DNA from: Halosimplex rubrum | GTDB taxonomy: Archaea > Halobacteriota > Halobacteria > Halobacteriales > Haloarculaceae | DNA length: 64,000 bases | Assembly (NCBI RefSeq): GCF_013415885.1 | Contig: NZ_CP058910.1 | Span: forward strand, 2,666,001 to 2,730,000 | Direction of reading: 5' to 3' | Shown here: positions 1 to 11,683 of the stretch, one piece after another | How positions within the stretch are numbered: the stretch's first letter is position 1 | Layout of the letters: each line of letters starts with the position of its first letter | Notes under the pieces: generated by a model | Seen by the model: only the letters and a program-made list of their open reading frames with translations | The model's database searches: none | What the model was told of the DNA's origin: nothing | Made by a program: the position numbers and the translations under genes

Positions 1-163
1 TCGAACACCGTCGGGGATGTTTCCGTTTGGTTGTACGTAGTAGCGGGGTGCGTATGACAGTCGACGACGTATCCGGCGGGTCGCCGTCCTGCGATTACCG
101 GAGATCGGCCGTCTGACGGCTGTCTGACGCCGTTTAATGGTGGTGGAGGGTATACCGTTGTGT

Positions 164-394
164 ATGCGCGTACGGCAGCGCGACTTCGAACGCATCCGCT
201 CGGTGCTGGAGGAGGCCGACGCGGAGGAGCCGCTGACGGCCAGGGAGATCCTGGACCTCCTCGACGACCACGGCGAGGAGTTCGACAGCGCCCACCGCGT
301 GGCGACCGTCCTCGGGCGTCACGCCCAGTCCGGGGAGGTCGAGGTCATCCGCGACCAGCCTTACCGCTACGAGTTCACCGACCGTAGCAACTGA
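164..394 (+). CDS. Small acidic protein, possible winged-helix fold
   Basis: Encodes 76 residues that I do not recognise as a named family. The pattern of a helix rich in L/I (residues 4-16), a segment TAREILDLLDDHG, a further helix and a closing beta-like stretch (VEVIRDQPYRYEF) resembles a small winged-helix domain, but this is inference. I chose the ATG at 164 rather than the in-frame ATG at 137 because TTTAAT at 133-138 sits 26-31 bp before it, the usual TATA spacing for a leaderless haloarchaeal transcript; the upstream ATG overlaps that box. It stands alone in front of carB. Confidence 0.6.
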   Translation: MRVRQRDFERIRSVLEEADAEEPLTAREILDLLDDHGEEFDSAHRVATVLGRHAQSGEVEVIRDQPYRYEFTDRSN

Positions 395-661
395 GGCCGT
401 ACCGTCTGGGGCGGCGGCTGCGCCGCCGCCAGCCGCCGCCGTATCGCCGTCCATTTACGTCCCCTCGTCGTGACTCCGATAGACGCCCGGCCGTCGTCGA
501 TGCGGCGGCGTCCGGCCGGTTCGGCCCGTCCGTTCCGGCGCGTTCGCCGCGATCCGCCGGCGAAGCGCGACGCGGACGGACGGATACGATTTTCGAAACT
601 GCGTTTCGATTTCCGCATTCTTTCGCCGGGTTTATTACGACGAACGGACTCCCCCCGAGTA

Positions 662-3949
<3,288 letters not shown>

Positions 3950-4045
3950 GTCGGCGCCCGGACGGCGACGGCGTCGGCCCGGCCGGACGGCGGCCACTTC
4001 GCTCCGGCAGCAAGTTTCTTGCGACGTCCGCTTCTCCGTGTTCCC

Positions 4046-4322
4046 GTGTCCGCCGAAAGCGACCGCTGGGCCGCCGGGAGCGACGCGGAGGGCCGTTCGT
4101 AACGAGCGCCGTTCCGTCGGTCGTCTCGACCGGCGTCTTCAACGGCACGGCCCTCGGCGTGGTCCTCTTCGTCGACGCGCTGGCGCTGTTGCACGGCCCG
4201 CTCGGCGTCGACGTCGAAGGCCGCACCGTCGGCGCCCTGCTCGTCTTCAACCTCGTGTGGGGGGCGGGGTCGGTGCGCTGCTCGGCTTGCACCTCGCCGC
4301 GAGCTTCGGCCTGCTCGGGTGA
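4046..4322 (+). pseudogene. Decayed small membrane protein gene
   Basis: Three successive reading frames together read like one small membrane protein: a GTG start at 4046 giving VSAESDRWAAGSDAEG, then a hydrophobic stretch in the next frame (VVLFVDALALLHGPLG, then VGALLVFNLVWG), then GVGALLGLHLAASFGLLG ending at the TGA at 4320. The second shift falls at a run of six G around 4259-4264, where a one-base change, or a sequencing error, would be easy. A TTTCTT box about 30 bp before the GTG supports a former promoter. Family unknown. I read it as a frameshifted gene, but two base-call errors would give an intact one. Confidence 0.45.
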
Positions 4323-4358
4323 CCGGATACCTTTCAGTTCGGACCACCAACGGATCGC

Positions 4359-4505
4359 ATGGCCTACCGCACCACCCTCGGCTGGTCCCTGATCACCTCG
4401 GGCATCGTCACGCTGCTGCTCGGCGTCCTTCCCGGCGGCGACCTGCTGTGGGGGATCCTCCTCCTGCTGGCCGGGACCGCGACGCTGCTGTACCGCCAGA
4501 CCTGA
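4359..4505 (+). CDS. Very small membrane protein (48 aa)
   Basis: A 48-residue product with two hydrophobic segments: residues 8-22 (GWSLITSGIVTLLLG) and 28-42 (LLWGILLLLAGTATL), joined by a PGGD turn. It looks like a two-helix membrane hairpin of the kind common in haloarchaea. No function can be assigned. It follows the decayed membrane gene and converges with the SMR transporter gene on the other strand. Confidence 0.6.
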   Translation: MAYRTTLGWSLITSGIVTLLLGVLPGGDLLWGILLLLAGTATLLYRQT

Positions 4506-4529
4506 CTCGCTCGTTCCGACGGCCGCGAC

Positions 4530-4856
4530 TCACGACGCGCCGCTTGCGGTGAGGTTCAGGCCGACGATGCCGACCACGATGAGGCCGACGAACGCGACGC
4601 GAGCGGCGGAGAGCGGCTCGTCGAAGAGGGCGATCCCCAGCGCCGCGGTGCCGACGGCGCCGATGCCGGTCCAGACGGCGTAGGCGGTGCCGACCGGCAG
4701 TTGCTCGACGGCCTTCGCCAGCAGGACGACGCTGATCAGCATCGCGACGCCGGTCGCGGCGGTCGGGACCGGGCGGGTGAGCCCGTCGGAGTACTCCAGC
4801 CCGATGGCCCACGCGATCTCGAACAGGCCGGCGACGAAGAGGAGATACCACGCCAT
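4530..4856 (-). CDS. SMR-family multidrug/cation efflux protein
   Basis: A 108-residue, four-helix membrane protein of the small multidrug resistance family (EmrE/SugE type), which works as a dimer and exports cationic compounds or guanidinium in exchange for protons. The membrane-embedded Glu of TM1 is present (LFEIAWAIGLEYS, Glu13), followed by the typical GTAYAVWTGIGAVGT signature and the GLIVVGIVGLNL last helix. Length matches the family. The ATG at 4856 has AAAGGAG about 7 bases before it, a good ribosome-binding site. Whether it is nearer SugE/Gdx or EmrE cannot be settled here. Confidence 0.93.
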   Translation of the reverse strand: MAWYLLFVAGLFEIAWAIGLEYSDGLTRPVPTAATGVAMLISVVLLAKAVEQLPVGTAYAVWTGIGAVGTAALGIALFDEPLSAARVAFVGLIVVGIVGLNLTASGAS

Positions 4857-4997
4857 GAGACTCCTTTCGGGAGGGGTCGCCTGGGAGTTGCGGTTCGGAT
4901 CGCTCGACGGACGAACCGTGACGATGCGAAGCGTTTTCGCTTGACCGCTCTGCCGGGACCGCCGGTGTTTATACGCCCGATACGTGTAGTAGTGTCT

Positions 4998-5402
4998 ATG
5001 GAAGACATCTTCGTCGCGCGGTTGATGAGTTCGGACTTGGAGACGGTCGGCCCCGACACGCTCGTCGAGGACGCCGCCGAGCAGATGCGGGACAACGGGG
5101 TCGGGTCGCTGGTCGTCGTCGACGAGGACAACCGGCTGCTGGGCATCCTCACGACGACGGACTTCGTCGACATCGTCGCCAAGTCCAAGCCGAAGGCCCA
5201 GACGACCGTCGAGCGCTACATGACGACCGACGTGGTGACGACGACGGCCCAGACCTCCGTCGTCGACGCGGCCGACCTGATGATCGAACACAGCATCCAC
5301 CACCTCCCCGTGGTCGACGGCGAGGAGGGCGTCATCGGCATCATCTCGACGACGGACCTGACGGGCTACATCTCCAGCATCCAGACGCCGTCGCCGGCCT
5401 GA
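4998..5402 (+). CDS. Two-CBS-domain protein
   Basis: A 134-residue protein made only of a CBS-domain pair (a Bateman module), which usually binds adenine nucleotides and senses energy state. Each repeat shows the typical core: VGSLVVVDEDNRLLGILTTTDF near residue 35 and IHHLPVVDGEEGVIGIISTTDL near residue 100. No catalytic domain is attached, so it probably acts on a partner. A TTTATA box at 4967-4972 lies about 30 bp before the ATG, pointing to a leaderless transcript. Confidence 0.93.
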   Translation: MEDIFVARLMSSDLETVGPDTLVEDAAEQMRDNGVGSLVVVDEDNRLLGILTTTDFVDIVAKSKPKAQTTVERYMTTDVVTTTAQTSVVDAADLMIEHSIHHLPVVDGEEGVIGIISTTDLTGYISSIQTPSPA

Positions 5403-5629
5403 ACGCCGCCTCCTTCTCTCCGGGCATCCCGTCCGCCACTGTCGGCGACCGGACAGCGCGCCGTCGGGCCGCGAGCGGCGCGCCCGGCGGCGGCCGGTCG
5501 CGGTGTGCCAGTGGTCTCGAACTCGCAACCCGACCGCGCTATCGGGGTAGCAACCGCACGGCTACCGGCGCGTAGCCGACCGAAAGGTGGCAACTACACT
5601 TGTCCCGGGCGCTCCGCATTTCACAGTGT

Positions 5630-5944
5630 ATGGGACAGGAGCCGTTCGACGAGGCTGACGAGACGGGAGAGGAGCTCCCGGGGATCGTGCGAGCACAGAT
5701 CGAACCGCGGTCGGAGACGGCCGAGAACGAGTTTCTCGAGCTGATCGCACGACTCGAAGGGGTCGACGCGACGGAGTTGCCGTCGCTGTATCGCGAGGTC
5801 GACCACAGCGTCGAGAACCTCTTCAAGCGACCGCCGTCGCCCGAGGCGCAGATGGAGGTTGCCTTCTCCTACGCGGGGTACAGGGTCACGATCGACCAGC
5901 GGGGACACGTCAGGCTGGTCCGGGTCGGCGACACGGTCCCGTAG
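5630..5944 (+). CDS. HalOD1-domain protein
   Basis: A 104-residue protein whose second half matches the haloarchaeal output domain HalOD1: an ATELPSLYREVDHSVENLF segment followed by a beta-rich EVAFSYAGYRVTIDQRGHVRLV stretch. The domain is found in haloarchaea alone or fused to signalling proteins, and its biochemical role is not established. The first 30 residues are acidic and low in complexity. The ATG at 5630 is used because it starts the family-like length; a longer reading begins in non-conserved sequence. Confidence 0.85.
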   Translation: MGQEPFDEADETGEELPGIVRAQIEPRSETAENEFLELIARLEGVDATELPSLYREVDHSVENLFKRPPSPEAQMEVAFSYAGYRVTIDQRGHVRLVRVGDTVP

Positions 5945-6012
5945 CCCGCGAGCGGTCGAACCCGCGCGGCGACCGGTCAACGTATTTCCCGGTCGCCCTC
6001 CAACGGGGACAC

Positions 6013-6177
6013 ATGGCCCTTCCCAGCTACTCCGAGTACTGGAACGAGATCGAGCCGAGCCTGCTGATCCTGGTCGGATTCGTGCTGTTCGTCTTCCCCG
6101 AGCCGGCCACGTCCGTGCTCGGCGCGGGACTCCTGCTGCTCGGCGCGTCGTGGTGGTTCTACGAGTGGGAGCGGTGA
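6013..6177 (+). CDS. Very small membrane protein (54 aa)
   Basis: A 54-residue product with a polar head (ALPSYSEYWNEIEPS) followed by two short hydrophobic stretches, LLILVGFVLFVFPEP and VLGAGLLLLGASWWFYEW. This resembles a family of tiny haloarchaeal membrane proteins of unknown role. A CGTATTTCC box about 30 bp before the ATG supports the start. Confidence 0.7.
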   Translation: MALPSYSEYWNEIEPSLLILVGFVLFVFPEPATSVLGAGLLLLGASWWFYEWER

Positions 6178-6293
6178 CCTCCCCGCCGGCTCGGCGCGCC
6201 CTCCGCCACCCGATCGAGACGTATTAGGACGTACCCTGTCCACAAGGAATGGTAGGCGTATTCTGATAAGAACTGGGTGACAACGTTCAGGTG

Positions 6294-6338
6294 ATGAGCG
6301 CCGAGACGCGCGCGACGCCGCCCGGAGGGAGTCGATGA
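6294..6338 (+). CDS. Possible 14-residue leader peptide
   Basis: A mini reading frame MSAETRATPPGGSR begins at an ATG about 30 bp after TTCTGATAAG (6261-6270), where a leaderless transcript would start. Its TGA overlaps the ATG of the next gene (ATGA at 6335-6338), and GGAGGGA at 6323-6329 sits just before that ATG. The layout suggests that the downstream gene is translated by re-initiation after this short frame. It may instead be plain 5' leader; only the overlap and the spacing support it. Confidence 0.4.
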   Translation: MSAETRATPPGGSR

Positions 6339-7033
6339 GCGACGGGACCCCACTCGACAGGGCGATGACACTGGCGGAGATGGCACCCCACGCGTCCGTG
6401 ACCGTCGGCGTCCTCGCGGGACGCGAGGAGGCGTTCCCCGAGGGACGACTGCACCGTCCCCCCGTCGCGCGCCTCGACGGGACCGAGGCGCCGGCCTACG
6501 TCCTGACGAACGAGAAGCGCGGTATCGGCCTGGGGACCAAGCGCAACACGACGAAGCCGGCCGGCGACCGCGGAACCGTTATCGTCGTCACGGACCGTCG
6601 CACCCTCTGTCTGGTCGGCGGGGCCGAGGAAGACAGCGTGGTCGAGGTGCCACACGACGCGGTCGTCGCCGCCTCGTACCACACGGGCCTGCTCGCGAAT
6701 CGATTCGTCCTCCGGACGCCGCGCAAGCAGTACCACTGCTGGGCCAAGCGGTCGACGAACGAATCGCTGCTCGCGGCGGCCGCGGAGTACGTCGAGGAGC
6801 GCACGACGGAGGCGCCCGAGGAGATCGAGGCCGACGACGGCGCCAACCAGCTGACCTACCGTGGCCAGCCGATAAGCCGCGAGAACCACCCCGGTGTCCC
6901 CGACGAGCCGCCGGCGGAAGACGACGCCCCCGGGGACGGAACGGGTCGGACGGACGGCGCCGAGAGCGACGACGGACGCTCCGACTCGGCGATCCAGTAC
7001 CGCGGGAAACCGATCGATCGGTCCGGGGAGTGA
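6335..7033 (+). CDS. PH-like domain protein with YRGxPI tail motifs
   Basis: A 232-residue soluble protein. Residues about 50-160 (AYVLTNEKRGIGLGTK, then GTVIVVTDRRTLCLVGG and ASYHTGLLANRFVLRTP) resemble the bacterial/archaeal PH-like fold seen in YokE-type proteins. The acidic tail holds two copies of a short motif, TYRGQPIS near residue 172 and QYRGKPID near residue 225, likely a short peptide recognised by a partner. No enzyme residues are seen. A Shine-Dalgarno-like GGAGGGA precedes the start. Confidence 0.7.
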   Translation: MSDGTPLDRAMTLAEMAPHASVTVGVLAGREEAFPEGRLHRPPVARLDGTEAPAYVLTNEKRGIGLGTKRNTTKPAGDRGTVIVVTDRRTLCLVGGAEEDSVVEVPHDAVVAASYHTGLLANRFVLRTPRKQYHCWAKRSTNESLLAAAAEYVEERTTEAPEEIEADDGANQLTYRGQPISRENHPGVPDEPPAEDDAPGDGTGRTDGAESDDGRSDSAIQYRGKPIDRSGE

Positions 7034-7063
7034 CGCCGCAGACGGATCGGGCGGGCGTCGCCG

Positions 7064-8131
7064 TCAGTTCGTCGTCGCGACGGACTCCTCGTCGGCCATC
7101 GCCAGCACGTCGTCGAAGAAGCTCTTCGAGTCGTTGGGGCCGGGGTTGGCCTCAGGGTGGTACTGGCGGGTGATGATGTCGAGTTCGTCGTTCTCCAGAC
7201 CCTCGGGGGTGTCGTCGTTGACGTTGATCTGGGTGACTTCGAGGTTGTCGCCGGGGTCGGCGACGGTGTAGCCGTGGTTCTGGGTGGTCATGACCACGCG
7301 GTCGGTCCGCAGGTCGCGGACGGGCTGGTTGACGCCGCGGTGGCCGAACTCCATCTTCTCGGTCTCGCCGCCCAGCGCGTTGGCGACGACCTGCTGGCCG
7401 AGACAGATGCCCGCGATGGGCTTCTCGCCGACGAAGTCGTCGACGAGTTCGTTGGCCTCCTCGAAGTTCTCCGGGTCGCCCGGGCCGTTCGAGACGAAGA
7501 GCACGTCGGGGTCCAGCTCGGCGACCTCCTCCTCGGTGGTGTCGTGGGGCATGAGGTGGACCGTCGCGTCGCGCTCGACGAGCGAGGAGACGATCGAGCC
7601 CTTCGCGCCGCAGTCGATGAGCGCCACGTCGGGCCCGTCGCCGTCCTCGTTGTAGACGACGGTCTCGGGCGTGGTGACCTGGTCGCCGATCTCCGTGTGG
7701 TCGCTCATGTGCTCGCACTGCTCGAGCTCGTCGAGCGCGTCCTGCTCGGTCACGTCCTCGCCCGCGGCGATGCCGCACTTCATCGCGCCGGAGTCGCGGA
7801 TCTCCGTCACGAGGTCGCGGGTGTCGAGCTTGTCGACGGCCGGGACGCCCTCCTCCTCGAGCCACTCCACCACGTCCTCGGTCAGGTCGCGGGCGACGAC
7901 GCCGCGCGGGTGGACCCGGTCGGACTCGAAGCGCTCCTCTCGAACCCCGTAGTTGCCGATCAGCGGATAGGAGAACGTGAGGATCTGCTCCTCGTAGGAG
8001 GGGTCGGTGAGACTCTCCTCGTATCCGGTGTAGGCTGTCGTGAAGACCAGTTCCCCGCGAGTCGTGCCCGGAGAGCGCGCGCGCGCCTCGACGACGCGTC
8101 CGCCCTCCAGTGCCACGTAGGCGTCCGTCAT
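7064..8131 (-). CDS. carA: Carbamoyl-phosphate synthase small subunit
   Basis: Glutamine amidotransferase subunit that supplies ammonia to CarB. The 355-residue product has the CarA N-terminal domain (residues 1-150; GELVFTTAYTGYEESLTDPSY near 26) and a class I amidotransferase domain with the expected triad: Cys243 in GICLGQQ, His325 and Glu327 in YHPEANPGP. The SNGPGDP loop is intact. It is divergent from an Lrp-type gene, and the 103-bp gap contains a perfect palindrome. On the minus strand GGCTTATGC about 30 bp before the ATG is the likely TATA region. Confidence 0.97.
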   Translation of the reverse strand: MTDAYVALEGGRVVEARARSPGTTRGELVFTTAYTGYEESLTDPSYEEQILTFSYPLIGNYGVREERFESDRVHPRGVVARDLTEDVVEWLEEEGVPAVDKLDTRDLVTEIRDSGAMKCGIAAGEDVTEQDALDELEQCEHMSDHTEIGDQVTTPETVVYNEDGDGPDVALIDCGAKGSIVSSLVERDATVHLMPHDTTEEEVAELDPDVLFVSNGPGDPENFEEANELVDDFVGEKPIAGICLGQQVVANALGGETEKMEFGHRGVNQPVRDLRTDRVVMTTQNHGYTVADPGDNLEVTQINVNDDTPEGLENDELDIITRQYHPEANPGPNDSKSFFDDVLAMADEESVATTN

Positions 8132-8181
8132 TACGAGATGCGTATACCACCTCCGTGCATAAGCCTTGCTTTCGAAGCCAG

Positions 8182-8198
8182 GTTACGAAATTCGTAAC
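8182..8198. promoter_or_regulatory. Palindromic operator candidate between carA and lrp
   Basis: The 17-mer GTTACGAAATTCGTAAC is a perfect inverted repeat (8 + 1 + 8) in the middle of the divergent carA/lrp gap. It lies just upstream of the likely carA TATA region (about 8158-8165) and about 36 bp before the lrp start. Lrp/AsnC dimers bind sites of this sort, so autoregulation and control of carA is the natural reading. That is inference from position and symmetry. Confidence 0.6.
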
Positions 8199-8234
8199 GG
8201 TCAAGTGGGGTGGTGCGGAAGGTGGAGATATTCG

Positions 8235-8648
8235 ATGGACGACCTCGACCGGGAGATCCTGAACATCCTCCGCAGGGACGCGCGAACGCCGTACACGGAG
8301 ATCGCCGACGACGTGGGGACCTCCGAGGGGACGGTCCGCAACCGCGTGGAGTCGCTGGTCGACGACGGCGTCATCGAGCGCTTCACCGTGGCGACGCGGA
8401 CGGGGAACGTCAAGGCGATGATCGAGGTCGGGGTCGACGTGAGCGTCGACACCCACGACATCAGCGACCGCGTCGCCGACTGGACCGAGGTCGACTTCGT
8501 CTGGCAGGTCTCCGGCGAGGAGGACATCGTCTTCGTCGTCGACGCCCAAGACACCGAGCGCGTCAACGAGATCATCACGCAGACACGCGAACTGGACGAG
8601 GTCGTGAGTACGAAGACGAGACTGATCCTCGACGAGCGCGTCGGGTGA
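8235..8648 (+). CDS. Lrp/AsnC-family transcription regulator
   Basis: A 137-residue regulator with an N-terminal winged helix-turn-helix (LDREILNILRRDARTPYTEIA, then VGTSEGTVRNRVESLVDDGVI) and a C-terminal RAM/ligand-sensing domain (residues 60-137, VWQVSGEEDIVFVVDAQD). Length fits the family. It is divergent to carA, and a perfect palindrome lies between them, so it probably controls pyrimidine or arginine carbamoyl-phosphate supply and itself. The effector cannot be told from sequence. Confidence 0.93.
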   Translation: MDDLDREILNILRRDARTPYTEIADDVGTSEGTVRNRVESLVDDGVIERFTVATRTGNVKAMIEVGVDVSVDTHDISDRVADWTEVDFVWQVSGEEDIVFVVDAQDTERVNEIITQTRELDEVVSTKTRLILDERVG

Positions 8649-8748
8649 GCGCACCGTCACGCGTCGGGCGATCGGCTGGTCTCCGGCCCGCGGTCGCAAC
8701 CGACGGCGAGTCGAAGACTGTTTGAACCCGCTCTACCACGTGACTCCC

Positions 8749-9351
8749 ATGAGTACGGACGACGAGGGGGCTCCCGGAGACGGCAGTGGGCCGTCGGCCG
8801 ACGGAGCCGACGACTACCACGAGAACGCCGAGCAGTCGGTGATCGCCGTCGACGAGAACGACGAGGAACAGGGGCTGATCAACCGCCTCGACGCCCACAC
8901 CGGCGACGGCACCCGACACCGCGCGTTCACCTCGCTGCTGTTCGACGAGGACGACCGCATCCTGCTCGCCCAGCGCAGCCCGAAGAAACGGCTCTGGGAC
9001 ACCTACTGGGACGGCACCGTCGCCTCCCATCCGATCAAGGGCCAGACGCAGGTCGAGGCGACCCGCCAGCGACTCGAAGAGGAACTCGGCGTCACGCCCG
9101 ACCAGTACGACAACCTCCGGGTGACCGACCGCTTCGAGTACAAGCGCTACTACATGGACGAGGGCGTCGAACACGAGGTCTGCGCGGTGCTGAAGGCGAC
9201 GCTGCTGGACACGTCGCTCGACCCCGACCCCGAGGAGGTCGGCGGCTACATGTGGGTGCCCTACGAGCACCTGTACGAGCACCCGCGGTGGTACCGACAA
9301 CTGCGTCTCTGCCCCTGGTTCGAGATCGCGATGCGCCGGGACTTCGAGTAA
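8749..9351 (+). CDS. idi: Isopentenyl-diphosphate delta-isomerase, type I (Nudix fold)
   Basis: Interconverts isopentenyl and dimethylallyl diphosphate for archaeal lipid and carotenoid synthesis. The 200-residue product has the IDI-1 Nudix body: LLAQRSPKKRLWDTYWDGTVASHP, then EATRQRLEEELGV, then FEYKRYYMDEGVEHEVCAV. The Glu of EHEVC corresponds to the catalytic Glu116 of the E. coli enzyme. The position of its catalytic Cys67 (in CGHP) reads Ala here (TVASHP). The ATG at 8749 follows TTTGAA by about 28 bp; the first 30 residues are acidic, low-complexity and not part of the fold. Confidence 0.9.
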   Translation: MSTDDEGAPGDGSGPSADGADDYHENAEQSVIAVDENDEEQGLINRLDAHTGDGTRHRAFTSLLFDEDDRILLAQRSPKKRLWDTYWDGTVASHPIKGQTQVEATRQRLEEELGVTPDQYDNLRVTDRFEYKRYYMDEGVEHEVCAVLKATLLDTSLDPDPEEVGGYMWVPYEHLYEHPRWYRQLRLCPWFEIAMRRDFE

Positions 9352-9460
9352 CGCGGTCCGGCTCGCCCGTTTTCCTGTAGTCAGTCTCCGTCGCCGAGCC
9401 GGACGCTCCGTGTTCGGGATTCGGCCGCTCCCGGCGGAGTGCCATCCCCGTCGGCGGGCG

Positions 9461-11224
9461 TCAATCGTCGGCTTCGAGTTCCGTCCGGTCGCGGTCGTCG
9501 GCCGCGGCGGACTCGCCGCCCGAGTCGTCGAGACCGTCGCCGTCGACGGCGTCGGCCCGCTGGAGCCTGAGGACGACGGTGCAGCCGTCGCCGCCGTCGG
9601 TGAACTCGGCGGAGCCGCCGCACTCGCGGACGACCCAGTTGACGAGCCAGAGGCCGACGCCGCTGCCGTGTTCGAGCGCCGTCTCGCGGCCCGCCTCGAT
9701 CACGGTCCGCTCCTGGTCTTCGATCCCCGGACCGTCGTCGGCGACGCGGATCTCGACGAAACCGTCCGGACACTCGGCCGCTCGCACTTCGACGGTCGGG
9801 GTTTCGCCGGCGTGCTCGGCGGCGTTCTCCAGCAGTTCCTCGAAGGCCCGCTCCAGACAGGGGCCGCCGACCACGGTCAACCCGTCGGGGAGGTCGACGG
9901 TGACGGTCACGCCGTCGTATTCGGTCTCGACGCTGTCGGCGAGGCTGTCGACGCGCTCGGCGGCGGCGAACTCGCGGTCGCACTCCTCGTCGACCATCCG
10001 GGAGACGTGGCCGATCTTCTCGCTGCGGGCGACGACGCCGTCGACGGTCTCCTCGATGCGGTCGAGCCGACGGCGCACGTCGTCGGACCCCTCCACGTCC
10101 TGCCGGAGCAACTCGGCGTTGCCGGCGACGACGTTCAACTCGTTGCGGAGGTTGTGCCGGAGGACGCGGTTGAGCACGTCGAGACGCTGTTCGTGCTGGC
10201 GGCGGTCGGTCACGTCGCGGAAGCTGACGACGCGGCCGGCGACCCCGCCGTAACTGCGGTAGAGCCGCGAGACGCGCACGTCGTAGTAGCGCCGCCCGTC
10301 GGCCCCGCCGAGTTCGAGGTCGGCCTGGCCGGCCGACCCCGACTCGATCGCCGACGCGAGACGCGGCGCGGCGGTCCCGATCGGGGTCCCGACGACCGCC
10401 TGCGGGTCGACGTCGAGGAGCCGGGCGGCGGCGGGGTTCACGTCGACGACGCGGTCCTCGTCGTCGAGGATGACGATGCGGTCGTCCATCTCGCCGATGA
10501 CCGCCTCGCGACCGAGCTGTCGGGTCGCCGGCGTGATCGACAGCAGGCGACCGCGGAACAGGGCGGCGGTCATGACGAGGCCGCCGAAGACGAACCCGAA
10601 GCCGCCTAGGTCGTACTGCCGGGGCACGAGGCCGAACAGCGAGCTGGCCCACAGCGACGCGGCGACGAACATCGCGGCCAGCAGCGCCGTCCCCTGGCTA
10701 CGGAAGAAGTCCGTCGTCCGGAAGTTCAGCCGGACGAGTTCGAGCCCGCCGGCCGCGATCAGCAGGTAGGAGTAGCCGACGTGGGCCCACATCCCGAGGC
10801 CGAACTCTTCGGTCAGGTACGCGCCCGCGCCGGTCGTCTCGATCCACCGGTCGGCCCAGACGAGGTGGTGGGCGTCGTTGGTCCAGACGAGCGCGGCGAA
10901 GGCGAGGGGTTCGACGAGCAACAGCGCCAGCCGTCGGCGGCCGAGCGACCGGTCGCTCTCCGTGTACGCCAGGACCGTCGCCAGCCAGGCGGCCGGGAGG
11001 ACCACCGAGACCGTCGCGGCGACGCTCGACCACTGGAGCTTCCCGGCCAGCCCCGGCGACGCCAGCGCCATCCCCTGGGCGAGCGCGAACAGGCTCGCCC
11101 CGGCGACGAACGCCGACAGCGGCTTTGCGCCCGGCGTGTCGCGGAACACCCACACGAACGCGGCGACGCCGCTCCCGAGGATCGCCGCGAGCAGGACGAA
11201 GGGCGTGAACGGCGGCGTCACCAT
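9461..11224 (-). CDS. Membrane sensor histidine kinase (7TM, PAS, kinase)
   Basis: A 587-residue two-component sensor. About seven hydrophobic helices fill residues 1-225, matching the 7TM region of haloarchaeal histidine kinases; a PAS domain follows (about 235-340, VILDDEDRVVDVNPAAARLL). The kinase core has the H-box RHNLRNELNVV with phospho-acceptor His357, the N-box ELLENAAEH and the G-boxes DDGPGI and GSGVGLWLVNW. The tail is acidic. No response regulator lies beside it, so its partner is elsewhere. The stimulus is unknown. Confidence 0.93.
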   Translation of the reverse strand: MVTPPFTPFVLLAAILGSGVAAFVWVFRDTPGAKPLSAFVAGASLFALAQGMALASPGLAGKLQWSSVAATVSVVLPAAWLATVLAYTESDRSLGRRRLALLLVEPLAFAALVWTNDAHHLVWADRWIETTGAGAYLTEEFGLGMWAHVGYSYLLIAAGGLELVRLNFRTTDFFRSQGTALLAAMFVAASLWASSLFGLVPRQYDLGGFGFVFGGLVMTAALFRGRLLSITPATRQLGREAVIGEMDDRIVILDDEDRVVDVNPAAARLLDVDPQAVVGTPIGTAAPRLASAIESGSAGQADLELGGADGRRYYDVRVSRLYRSYGGVAGRVVSFRDVTDRRQHEQRLDVLNRVLRHNLRNELNVVAGNAELLRQDVEGSDDVRRRLDRIEETVDGVVARSEKIGHVSRMVDEECDREFAAAERVDSLADSVETEYDGVTVTVDLPDGLTVVGGPCLERAFEELLENAAEHAGETPTVEVRAAECPDGFVEIRVADDGPGIEDQERTVIEAGRETALEHGSGVGLWLVNWVVRECGGSAEFTDGGDGCTVVLRLQRADAVDGDGLDDSGGESAAADDRDRTELEADD

Positions 11225-11353
11225 CGATACGAGAGTCGTTTCGCCGTCCCGGAAATAAGTGTATATGGCCCGATATCAGAATTGGATCGGAGCGGTCGCG
11301 GGACGACTTCGGTCGGTGTGCCGTCGCGGGGTCGCCGGATCAGGGTCGCCGGA

Positions 11354-11683
11354 TCAGGGCCGCCGGTTCGCGAGCGCCGTCCAGACGCCGAGGGCGCCGA
11401 GGAAGACGGCGGGGACGAACGGCAGGACGAGGTAGGCGTCGCGATACCCCAGCGGGAGCGCTTCGAGGAGCCCCTGCGCCTGGGGGATCCCGATGATCGT
11501 CCAGGGGATCACGACGAGCGCGACCACCAGCGCGGCGACGAGCCCCCACCCGCGGACGCCGAACTCGCGCGATTCGGGGTCCGGCACGTCGTAGCCCCCC
11601 GGATCGACCGGGGGGACATCGTCGTCCGTGTCGGTTCCGCCCTCGCGGTCGGGGTCGCCGTCGGCGGCGGGCGTCTCAGTCAT
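11354..11683 (-). CDS. Two-helix membrane protein of unknown function
   Basis: A 109-residue protein with a disordered acidic Asp/Pro/Glu-rich first 45 residues and two hydrophobic segments, near 46-66 (WGLVAALVVALVVIPWTII) and 85-103 (YLVLPFVPAVFLGALGVWTAL). Its ATG overlaps the 3' end of the upstream dehydrogenase gene by 8 bp, so the two are co-transcribed and probably translationally coupled. I see no known family. Confidence 0.75.
   Translation of the reverse strand: MTETPAADGDPDREGGTDTDDDVPPVDPGGYDVPDPESREFGVRGWGLVAALVVALVVIPWTIIGIPQAQGLLEALPLGYRDAYLVLPFVPAVFLGALGVWTALANRRP

Noticed and set aside
53-115. 20-codon frame at the left edge
   Set aside because: Too short, no support beyond an ATG and a stop.
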